From assembly GCF_009709555.1 (NCBI RefSeq), contig NZ_WJBG01000249.1, forward strand, positions 1 through 34,337: 34,337 bases of DNA, written 5' to 3'. This stretch comes from Streptomyces blattellae (GTDB lineage Bacteria > Actinomycetota > Actinomycetes > Streptomycetales > Streptomycetaceae). Shown in pieces: positions 14,386 to 21,627 of the stretch. Within the stretch, counting starts at the first letter, position 1, and the number at the start of each line of letters is the position of its first letter. A program made the translations under genes and the position numbers. A model generated the notes under the pieces. The model had not been told where the DNA came from and made no database searches. It saw only the letters and a program-made list of their open reading frames with translations.

Positions 14386-15429
14386 GTGGCGTCCAACCGG
14401 CCTGCCCCAGAGGCCCCCTTCGTGCCGAGTCAGCGCCCCGCCGACACCCTTGTGTACGGCGGCCACCGCACCGACGACGAGGGCCCGCTGGAGGAGTGGA
14501 ACCCCACCGAGGAGTCCATTCGTCCTGTACGCGGCCGGCACCGCGTCAGCAAGCAGCGCAATGGCGGGTTCGCCCGCAGCTCCACGGTTCTGGGCGTCGG
14601 TGTCATAGCCGCCGTCGGCGCCGGCGGCATGGCCAGCGCCAACACCGGCAAGCCGCCGGTGTCCATCTCCATGCCCGACCTGCCGTCCGTGGGCTCGATC
14701 ATCTCGGACGACTCCGCCGATGACACGGCGGACACCGCGACCGCGCTCAGCAACGTCAGCGTGGCCTCCACCACCGACAGCGAGCAGAGCACCGCCGACG
14801 CCGGTGAGGCGCTGCGGTCCCGGATCCTCGCCCAGGCCGACGATCAGCAGGCCCAGGTCGAGGCCCAGGCCGCCGAGGCCGCGCAGGCCGCGGCCGAGAA
14901 GACTGCCGCCGAAGCGGCCGCCAAGGCGGAGCGGGAGGCCGAGGCCAAGGCCGCCGCCGCGAAGCAGAAGGCGGAGGAGGAGGCCGCCGCCAAGGCGGAG
15001 GCCGAGCGGCTCGCCCAGCTGGCCAAGCAGTACGCGCTGCCGACCTCCTCGTACACCGTCACGTCGACCTTCGGTCAGGCCGGTTCCCTCTGGTCCTCCG
15101 GCTACCACACCGGCCTCGACTTCGCCGCCCCCACCGGCACGCTCATCAAGGCCATCCACAGCGGCACGATCACCGAGGCCGGCTGGGACGGCTCCTACGG
15201 CTACAAGACCGTCCTCACCCTCGATGACGGCACCGAGCTGTGGTACGCCCACCAGTCCTCGATCAGTGTCAGCGTCGGCCAGAAGGTCGCCACCGGCGAT
15301 GTCATCGGCCGCGTCGGCGCCACCGGCAACGTCACCGGCGCCCATCTCCACCTTGAGGTCCACCCCGACGGTTCCAGCAGCGGCATCGACCCGATGGCCT
15401 GGCTGCGGAGCAAGGGGCTCAACCCCTGA
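14386..15429 (+). CDS. Secreted M23 peptidoglycan endopeptidase
   Basis: A 347-residue cell-wall hydrolase that cuts peptide cross-links in peptidoglycan. After a charged N-terminal region (~1-60) come a twin-basic stretch and a hydrophobic segment, SSTVLGVGVIAAVGAGGMASA, acting as signal peptide or anchor. A long Ala/Glu/Lys coiled coil (~145-210, from QQAQVEAQAAEAAQ) precedes the lysostaphin-type LytM domain. Zinc ligands are H241 and D245 in YHTGLDFAAP, and the HLH motif (H320, H322) is in GAHLHLEVHPDG. The GTG start has AAGGAG 9 bases upstream; longer in-frame starts lie inside the riboswitch. The upstream riboswitch ties its synthesis to c-di-AMP, and a strong hairpin follows. Probably works in growth, germination or resuscitation. 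Confidence 0.92.
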   Translation: MASNRPAPEAPFVPSQRPADTLVYGGHRTDDEGPLEEWNPTEESIRPVRGRHRVSKQRNGGFARSSTVLGVGVIAAVGAGGMASANTGKPPVSISMPDLPSVGSIISDDSADDTADTATALSNVSVASTTDSEQSTADAGEALRSRILAQADDQQAQVEAQAAEAAQAAAEKTAAEAAAKAEREAEAKAAAAKQKAEEEAAAKAEAERLAQLAKQYALPTSSYTVTSTFGQAGSLWSSGYHTGLDFAAPTGTLIKAIHSGTITEAGWDGSYGYKTVLTLDDGTELWYAHQSSISVSVGQKVATGDVIGRVGATGNVTGAHLHLEVHPDGSSSGIDPMAWLRSKGLNP

Positions 15430-15485
15430 GGCAGTTCTGCTCCGCTCCGGAGCGCGCGGTCCTGTGAGCCTGTGCCTCCCTTTTC

Positions 15486-15531
15486 CCGGCAGTTCTGACG
15501 ACGACCCTCGACGTCAGGGCTGCCGGTTTCC
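15486..15531 (+). terminator. Terminator after M23 peptidase
   Basis: CCGGCAG-TT-CTGACG pairs with CGTCAG-GG-CTGCCGG (15486-15526), a 15-pair stem including two T-G wobbles with an 11-base loop, followed by TTTCC. Confidence 0.85.
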
Positions 15532-15539
15532 GCTTCCGC

Positions 15540-15645
15540 CCCAGCTGCGGGCAGTCGTGCCGCCTGGGGCGGCATGGGTGGGCGATGAGGTCCCCCCGCC
15601 TGAGCGAGGCCGAGAGTGGGGGAGGCACCCCGCAAACGCCGAGCT
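15540..15645. repeat. Dispersed intergenic hairpin element, copy 1
   Basis: Contains AGCTGCGGGCAGTCGTGCCG and the near-perfect hairpin CGTGCCGCC-TGG-GGCGGCATG (15556-15576). A second hairpin follows, with CCCCCC and GGGGGAGG arms around CCTGAGCGAGGCCGAGAGT, then GGCACCCCGC. Shared with copies at 18043 and 24339. Confidence 0.8.
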
Positions 15646-15661
15646 GCGCACCCCACCTCCC

Positions 15662-15848
15662 GGCAGTGGCGCCGGGCCGCGCGTCCAACTCCTCGGCCGT
15701 AGCGTCGGGTTGCGTATCCACCCTCGGTAGTAGCGTCGGGTCGTGTGCCCCGACCCCTCGGCAGCGGCGTCGGGTTGCGCACCCCACCCCCGGCAGCAGC
15801 GCCGGGCCGCGCGTCCAACTCCTCGGCGGTGGCGCCGGGCCACCTCGC
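15662..15848. repeat. Tandem array of six ~32-bp units
   Basis: Units begin with GG at 15662, 15695, 15726, 15760, 15792 and 15825 (lengths 33, 31, 34, 32, 33 and partial). Each follows the pattern GGCAGYRGCGYCGGGYYGCG then a C-rich tail. Units 1 and 5 are nearly identical. There are no unique spacers, so it is a decayed minisatellite and not a CRISPR. Confidence 0.85.
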
Positions 15849-15856
15849 AACGCGGT

Positions 15857-17143
15857 CTACGTCCTATACGGGTTGTACGCCGGATACGTCAGCGCGTTCC
15901 CATACCCCCCGTACACCGGCAAACGCGGCGCAGTCACCCGCGCCGCATGGTCCAGCGCCGGCCCCGCGACCCCCCGCCGCTGCCACAGCTCATCCAGCAA
16001 CTCCCGCTCCCGTGCGACGAAGTCGGCGCCGGCCCGCCCCCGCCGCCCCCGATGCCGCAGAAACGCCAGCGACGTCGCGTACGCCTCGTACTGCGCCACC
16101 GCCCGCCCCGCAGGCCTGCCGAAGTTGTGGCGGGCGTAATTTCGCGCCAGCCGTCGCGCCCGCATCGACCCGAGTACGAAGGGCGCGGCAGGCCTCAGCC
16201 AGCCCGCCGTGACGTACGCGGGCAGCTCGGCCCGTACGGTCCTCAGCTCCCGCTGCCGCGTCCAGATCACCAGCCAGGTCAGCAGCCCGAACGCCGGCAC
16301 CATGAAAACGGCGTACACGGCGAAGAACCCGTACTCGCCGAAGCTCGACGAGCCGTTCCACATCGCGTGCATGGCCATCGCCAGCAGCAGCCCGGACAGC
16401 GGCAGGAGCACGCGCCGGACATGCTGCCGTTCTGCCGAGAGCGCGGCGACTCCGAAGCCGATGCCGGTGAGGACGGTGAAGAGCGGGTGCGCGAACGGCG
16501 ACATGACGATGCGGACGAAGAACGTCGCCGCGGTCACGGAGGCGATGCCGCGGTCGCCGGTGAGCTGGTCGGTCCCGAAGGCCGTACCGAGGTAGAGGAT
16601 GTTCTCGGTGAACGCGAAGCCGGTCGAGGTGACCCCGGCTATCACCACCCCGTCGACGATCCCGGTGAAGTCGCGTCGCCGGAAGAGGAAGACGAGCAGT
16701 ACGGCAGCCGCCTTGGCCGACTCCTCCACGATCGGGGCTATCACGGTCGCCCCGAGGGTGTCCGCACTGGACGGATCCGCGGTGGCCGTCGCTATCCATC
16801 TGGTCGCGAAGCTGTTGGCGACGATCGCTATCAGCGCCGCCGCGCAGGCGCCCCAGGCGAAGGCGAAGAGGAGATTGCGCCAGGGGCCGGGTTCGACCCG
16901 GTCGAGCCAGCGGAAGGCCGCTATCAGCAGCGGCACGGGGAACACCGACAGCCCGAGCCCGACCAGGAACCCCTCCGTGCCGGTCTGCTCGCGCACCAGG
17001 GCGAGGATGACGAGCCCGGAGAGCGCGAGCAGCGTGCTCAGGGCGCCGTACCGCACCCATCGCTTCTGCCACCAGTGCGCGTGCCGCAGTACGACACCGG
17101 CGGGATCTCCGGTGTGCGGCGGATACAGCGGACTGGTGGCCAC
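15857..17143 (-). CDS. PrsW-family intramembrane metalloprotease
   Basis: A 428-residue integral membrane protein. Family motifs are in order: the glutamate pair in APIVEESAK (E140, E141), STGFAFTEN (E180), SPFAHPLFT (H219) and AMAMHAMWN (H259). These four sets form the predicted metal site inside the membrane. About eight helices are visible, starting with LLALSGLVILALV, and a cytoplasmic tail of ~120 residues ends in GNALTYPAYNPYRT. Homologues such as Bacillus PrsW cleave anti-sigma factors; the substrate here is unknown. ATG 17143 begins 24 bases after the trmB stop, on the same strand, so the two are probably cotranscribed. The tandem array lies just past its stop. Confidence 0.9.
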   Translation of the reverse strand: MATSPLYPPHTGDPAGVVLRHAHWWQKRWVRYGALSTLLALSGLVILALVREQTGTEGFLVGLGLSVFPVPLLIAAFRWLDRVEPGPWRNLLFAFAWGACAAALIAIVANSFATRWIATATADPSSADTLGATVIAPIVEESAKAAAVLLVFLFRRRDFTGIVDGVVIAGVTSTGFAFTENILYLGTAFGTDQLTGDRGIASVTAATFFVRIVMSPFAHPLFTVLTGIGFGVAALSAERQHVRRVLLPLSGLLLAMAMHAMWNGSSSFGEYGFFAVYAVFMVPAFGLLTWLVIWTRQRELRTVRAELPAYVTAGWLRPAAPFVLGSMRARRLARNYARHNFGRPAGRAVAQYEAYATSLAFLRHRGRRGRAGADFVARERELLDELWQRRGVAGPALDHAARVTAPRLPVYGGYGNALTYPAYNPYRT

Positions 17144-17167
17144 GGCTTTGACCCTAACGAGGGAAGG

Positions 17168-17983
17168 TTACTGGGGACCTTCATCCGATACGCGACGGAA
17201 GAGCAGGTCGTTCACGACATGTCCCTTGTCCAGCCCTTGGCCCTCGAAACGGGTGAGCGGCCGGAAGCCGGGACGCGGCGCGAAACCGCCGTCGCGCTGT
17301 GTGTTCACGAAGTCCGGGTGCGCGGTCAGTACCTCCAGCATCTGTTCGGCGTACGGTTCCCAGTCGGTCGCGCAGTGCACGGTCGCCCCAGGCTTCAGCC
17401 GGGACGCGGCGAGACTGAGGAACTCCGGCTGGATCAGCCGCCGCTTGTGGTGCCGCTTCTTGGGCCAGGGATCGGGGAAGTAGACGCGCAGCCCGTCGAG
17501 GGAGTCGGGGGCGAGCATCTCGCGGAGCAGGATGATGGCGTCGCCGTTGCCCACACGGATGTTGGACAGGCCGTGGTGGTCGGCGAGGCTGAGCAGATTG
17601 CCCTGGCCGGGGGTGTGCACGTCGACGGCGAGGATGTTGGTCCCGGGGTCCGCCGCCGCCATCTGTGCGGTGGCCTCCCCCATCCCGAACCCGATCTCCA
17701 GTACGACGGGGTTCGCGTTCCCGAACAGCTCGGTCAGCTCGATGGCCCGCCGCCCGTCGATGTCCAGGCCCCACTTGGGCCACAGCCGCTGCAACGCGTC
17801 CGCCTGCCCCGCGGTCACCCTGCTCCGCCGCGGCTGAAAACTCCGAATCCGCCGCTCGAAATGAGACCCGGCGGGATCGGCCTTCGGCCCATCGGGGAAA
17901 CGCGGCTCCCCCTTGGCACGGGTGTGACGGACGGGGATGCCGGGGGCGTGATCAGCTTCGGGAGCGTGGTGAATGTCAGACAC
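17168..17983 (-). CDS. trmB: tRNA (guanine-N7-)-methyltransferase
   Basis: Methylates G46 in the variable loop of tRNA using S-adenosylmethionine. The 271 residues include a ~50-residue N-terminal extension common in Streptomyces, then a Rossmann methyltransferase: SAM motif VVLEIGFGMGEAT (93-105), LAVDVHTPG, and the family signature YFPDPWPKKRHHKRR near residue 170. The C-terminal TRFEGQG motif near 255 contacts substrate. The GTG start at 17983 has no ribosome site; a TAAAAT box lies 11 bases upstream, so a leaderless transcript is likely. Runs toward prsW (24-bp gap). Confidence 0.93.
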   Translation of the reverse strand: MSDIHHAPEADHAPGIPVRHTRAKGEPRFPDGPKADPAGSHFERRIRSFQPRRSRVTAGQADALQRLWPKWGLDIDGRRAIELTELFGNANPVVLEIGFGMGEATAQMAAADPGTNILAVDVHTPGQGNLLSLADHHGLSNIRVGNGDAIILLREMLAPDSLDGLRVYFPDPWPKKRHHKRRLIQPEFLSLAASRLKPGATVHCATDWEPYAEQMLEVLTAHPDFVNTQRDGGFAPRPGFRPLTRFEGQGLDKGHVVNDLLFRRVSDEGPQ

Positions 17984-18042
17984 AGTAGGTCGATTTTAAG
18001 GGGGCCGGCCAAGCGGCGGGCGTTCGTGTCTATGAGGGCTCA

Positions 18043-18130
18043 CCCAGCTGCGGGCAGTCGTGCCTCCCCCAGTGCCTTAAGGGCCTGGGGGGACCCCCAG
18101 GGCGGCACGGGTGGGCGCAGGCGGCACCCC
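18043..18130. repeat. Dispersed intergenic hairpin element, copy 2
   Basis: Starts with CCCAGCTGCGGGCAGTCGTG as in copy 1. The CGTGCC..GGCGGCACG arms are opened by an inserted inner hairpin with CCCCCAG / CTGGGGG arms and a GCCTTAAGGGC tip. GGGTGGGCGCAGGCGGCACC follows. It sits between trmB and the lhgO gene. Confidence 0.8.
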
Positions 18131-18202
18131 GCCCAGCGCCAGCCCGCGCTGCCCCGTCAGTGTCGGCCCCCGCACCCCACCCAAGCACCATCCCCGCTGC
18201 AC

Positions 18203-19414
18203 CTAATCCCCGCCCAGCACGGCCAACGCCCGCCGCGCCACCTCCCGCCCGATCGGCAGTGAAGCCGTCGCCGCAGGTGACGGCGCGTTGAGGACATGCA
18301 CCGCCCGGTCCCCCTCCCGGATCATGAAGTCGTCCACCAGCGTCCCGTCCCGCAACACCGCCTGCGCCCGTACCCCCGCCGCAGCCGGCACCAGATCGTC
18401 CCTCGTCACTGCCGGCATCAGCCTCTGCACGGCCTGTGCGAACGCGTCCCTCGACGCCGACCGCCGCAGTTCCCCGGCCCCGTACCGCCAGTGGCGCCGA
18501 GCCATCCGCCACACCCCCGGCCAGACCAGCACCCCGCCGAGCTCCCGCACCCGCACGGTCCCCCAGCCGTACCCCTCGCGGGCCAGCGCGGGCACCGCAT
18601 TCGGCCCGATGTGCACACCCCCGTCGATCCCGCGCGTGAGATGCACCCCGAGGAACGGAAACGCCGGATCCGGCACCGGATACACCAGCCCCCGGACCAG
18701 CTCCGGCCGCGCCAGCGAGAAGTACTCCCCGCGGAACGGCACGATCCGCATCCCGGGATCGTCCCCGGTCAGCCGCGCCACCTCGTCGCAGTACAGCCCC
18801 GCGCAGTTCACCAGCACCCGCCCCCGGACCACCGCCCCGTCCCGCGTCCGTACGGCCACTCCGAGTGCCGGGCGCCGGTCCACGCGGACGACCTCCGCGC
18901 CGTACCGGATCTCCGCCCCGGATGCCTCGGCCAGCTGCCGGGCGACGCCCACGAAGTCGCACACGCCGGTCGTCCCGACGTGTATCGCGGCGACCGAGCG
19001 CACCTCCGGCTCGTACTCCGCGACCTGGGCGGGGCCCAGCTCCCGCACCGGAATGCCGTTCTCCCGGCCGCGCTGCACGAGTGCGTGCAGCCGCGGCAGC
19101 TCGTCCCGGTCCGTGGCGACGATGAGCTTGCCGGTGACGGCGTGCGGGATGCCGTACTCCGCGCAGAACTTCACCATCTCGGCGGCGCCCCGCACCGCGT
19201 ACCGCGCCTTGAGCGAGCCCGGCCGGTAGTAGATCCCGCTGTGGATGACGCCGCTGTTGCGCCCCGTCTGGTGCCGGGCCGGTCCCCCCTCCTTCTCCAG
19301 CACCGTCACCCGCGTCCCCGGCGCGGCCTGCGTGATCGCATACGCCGTCGACAGCCCGACGATCCCGCCGCCGACCACGAGCACGTCACAGTCGTCACCG
19401 CTCCCGCGCCGCAC
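18203..19414 (-). CDS. lhgO: L-2-hydroxyglutarate oxidase
   Basis: An FAD enzyme that oxidises L-2-hydroxyglutarate, a by-product of 2-oxoglutarate metabolism. The 403 residues open with the dinucleotide-binding VLVVGGGIVGLSTAYAI. The characteristic TGRNSGVIHSGIYYRPGS segment follows near residue 50, and the end of the FAD domain is DDFMIREGDRAVHVLNAPSP. The family is close to E. coli YgaF/LhgO. GTG 19414 is preferred because GGGAGG lies 8 bases before it; GTG 19444 adds ten residues. It is parallel to the trmB genes and to the regulator upstream, 95 bases away. Confidence 0.85.
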   Translation of the reverse strand: MRRGSGDDCDVLVVGGGIVGLSTAYAITQAAPGTRVTVLEKEGGPARHQTGRNSGVIHSGIYYRPGSLKARYAVRGAAEMVKFCAEYGIPHAVTGKLIVATDRDELPRLHALVQRGRENGIPVRELGPAQVAEYEPEVRSVAAIHVGTTGVCDFVGVARQLAEASGAEIRYGAEVVRVDRRPALGVAVRTRDGAVVRGRVLVNCAGLYCDEVARLTGDDPGMRIVPFRGEYFSLARPELVRGLVYPVPDPAFPFLGVHLTRGIDGGVHIGPNAVPALAREGYGWGTVRVRELGGVLVWPGVWRMARRHWRYGAGELRRSASRDAFAQAVQRLMPAVTRDDLVPAAAGVRAQAVLRDGTLVDDFMIREGDRAVHVLNAPSPAATASLPIGREVARRALAVLGGD

Positions 19415-19509
19415 CTGCACCACCTCCCGCTTCCGATAGTGCACTGCGCCACTGACAGTCGCTTCAAACAGTCACTTCAAACGCAGGGATCCGCGGCGCC
19501 GGGCGGCTC

Positions 19510-20934
19510 CTACGCCGGAGCCATCAACAGGGGCCGAGCCCGCTCCCTCAGCTCGACGACCCGCGGCTCATCCCCGTACGGCTCCAGCCGGTGCAGAAGA
19601 TCCTTCACATATTCGGTGGTGCGAGCCGACGAGATGCGCCCGGCGACCTCCACCGCCCGCACCCCCTGCTCGCACGCCGCGTCAAGATTCCCCGACTCCA
19701 GCTCCGCGACCGCCGACACCACCAGCCGCAGACCGTGCGACCGCACGAATTCCTCCGTCGGCTTCGACAGCGCCTGCTCGGTGAAGCGCCGCACCTGTCG
19801 CGGCGCCTTCAGATCGCGATAGCACTCCGCCGCGTCCGCGGCGAAACGGTCGTACGAGTAGAAGCCCAGCCAGGACGGATCGTTGTCCCCCTCCCGGGAC
19901 CGCTCCAGCCATCCCTCGGCGGCTTTCAGGGCCGCCCCGGCAGCCTGCGCGTCACTCGCGCGCGCATGCGCGCGCGCCTCCACCAGGCGGAAGAAGCTCA
20001 TGGTGCGGGCTGTGGCGAGCCCGCGGTTGCGTTCCAGCGCGGCCTGCGCGAGATCGACGCCCTCGTCGCCGAAGCCGCGATACGTCGCCTGGAGCGACAT
20101 GGACGCCAGCACATACCCCCCGAGGGGGACGTCGGCCGCCGCGCGGGCGAGCCGCAGGGCCTGGATGTAGTACCGCTGTGCGGCCTCCTGCTGACCCGTG
20201 TCGAAGGCCATCCACCCGGCGAGGCGGGTGAGTTCGGCACTCGCCCCGAACAGCGCCCTGCCGACCTCGTCCGAGTACGACCCCAGCAGCAGCGGTGCCG
20301 CCTCCACCCGTAAACACTCCGGAACCATCGACGAACGCCAGTCGCCGCCCCCGTACTTGGAGTCCCAGCGCCTGGCGTCCTCCGCGGCCTCCCGCAGCTT
20401 CTGCACATCGCTGTGGCCGACTTTGTGCGGTGACCCGGAGCCCTCGGAGGGGCTCGCGTCGCGTGCCACCGAGCTGTCGGCCGGGGTTATCAGCCACCGG
20501 GAGGCGGGCGTTGCGTATGCGCTGACTGCGAACGACCCCGCCAGCGACTGCCAGATGCCGCCGGAGCCGGCCCGGCGCCCGGCGAGGTCGAGACGGTACA
20601 GCTCGGTCGCCGACTTCACGGCCTGCCCGACGTCTCTGGGGAAGGCGAGGCCCACCTCCGGTGCGGGATCCGCGTCCGCCAGGCCTATCTCGTGCAGCGG
20701 CACCGGGCGGCCGAGCTTCTGGCCGATGGCGGCGGCGATGAGGTGCGGCGCCGCGCCCTGCGGCACCATGCCCTTCGACACCCAGCGCGCCACCGACGTC
20801 TTGTCGTAGCGAAGAGTCAACCCGCGTTGAGCGCCGAGGTCGTTGACGCGTCGCGCGAGTCCTGCGTTGCTGATTCCCGCGAGGGCGAGAACGGCGCCGA
20901 GTTTTTCGTTCGGCCCGCGTTGCTCCCTGGACAT
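19510..20934 (-). CDS. Sporulation-associated regulator-like protein with TPR-type helices, contains a TTA codon
   Basis: A 474-residue cytoplasmic protein. The first ~90 residues carry a helix-turn-helix-like region: KLGAVLALAGISNAGLARRV, then YDKTSVARWVSKGMVPQGA. The remainder is helical repeats of TPR type (DTGQQEAAQRYYIQALRLAR, FGDEGVDLAQAALERNRG, DLKAPRQVRRFTEQAL). This is the Streptomyces family that includes S. griseus ORF1590 and, from memory, SCO4114, linked to sporulation; NsdA is related. Codon 208 is TTA (20313-20311), so full translation needs the bldA tRNA. ATG 20934 has GAGGGG 6 bases upstream; the 26-residue in-frame extension lacks one. Confidence 0.82.
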   Translation of the reverse strand: MSREQRGPNEKLGAVLALAGISNAGLARRVNDLGAQRGLTLRYDKTSVARWVSKGMVPQGAAPHLIAAAIGQKLGRPVPLHEIGLADADPAPEVGLAFPRDVGQAVKSATELYRLDLAGRRAGSGGIWQSLAGSFAVSAYATPASRWLITPADSSVARDASPSEGSGSPHKVGHSDVQKLREAAEDARRWDSKYGGGDWRSSMVPECLRVEAAPLLLGSYSDEVGRALFGASAELTRLAGWMAFDTGQQEAAQRYYIQALRLARAAADVPLGGYVLASMSLQATYRGFGDEGVDLAQAALERNRGLATARTMSFFRLVEARAHARASDAQAAGAALKAAEGWLERSREGDNDPSWLGFYSYDRFAADAAECYRDLKAPRQVRRFTEQALSKPTEEFVRSHGLRLVVSAVAELESGNLDAACEQGVRAVEVAGRISSARTTEYVKDLLHRLEPYGDEPRVVELRERARPLLMAPA

Positions 20935-21627
20935 GCGCCACCCCTCGACACAGACGGCTGCCGCGCTGGCATAACCACGCGGCATTCGTAAACCCAGCGT
21001 AGTTCGCCGCATCCCAAGCGTTAAGGGGCATTCTTCCGGATGGCGGGATTGTGGTCCGTACTGAAGTGCGGCTCAGGTACGGACTGTTGTGGCGTGCTCC
21101 CGCTGTGTGGCTGTGCGCCCGGCCGTGCGCTCTTCTCCGGCCATCGGGGAAGCGGTTCCATGGATCGTGCGTGGGTCGGCCCGCTGTACTGGATCCAGCG
21201 GGCTGGGGGACACCGCCGCCTACATCCCCGCGGGCGGCGGACCGGTCCGGGAGGCGAACTCCGCCTCCCGGACTGTGCGTACGTCCTGCGAGGGGCAGGG
21301 CGTGTACGGAGCGTGCACGGAGCGTGTGCACGCGCGCCCTTGCGTCGGGGATTTGGCCGAAAATCGACCCCGCCCTCTCTGGGTGATCAGCCCTCCCACC
21401 ATGGGAGTTGAGGGCGCATCCGGGGTTTTTGGGGAGCGTATCGGGGGCGCATTCGAGTCGCAGATGCCTTCTCCCGTGCGGGTGTTCGGGCGATTCCGGG
21501 TATCTCCTCAGAGGCGCGTTTCCCGAGCACAAGCGGTACCGCCGCCCCTCTGGGGCGCGTCCTTCATGGCAGCATGGTGAACCGGTTCGTGCGGTGCACT
21601 GGTTGTCCACAGCCTGTGGAGGCGTCG
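20935..21627. other. Long divergent intergenic region with two strong inverted repeats
   Basis: It separates two divergent genes and no gene is supported. GTCCGTAC (21054-21061) and GTACGGAC (21077-21084) form 8-bp arms around 15 bases. GTCCGGGAGGCG (21245-21256) and CGCCTCCCGGAC (21262-21273) form a perfect 12-bp stem with a 5-base loop, without a T run. CGGAGCGTG is doubled near 21308-21325. Likely holds promoters and regulator sites for both genes. Confidence 0.55.

Noticed and set aside
15662..15848. Possible CRISPR array
   Set aside because: The units are contiguous and degenerate, with no unique spacers and no cas gene.
15743..18262. 839-residue plus-strand ORF
   Set aside because: It is antisense to prsW and trmB, which have full family motifs; its sequence is a GC-codon shadow.
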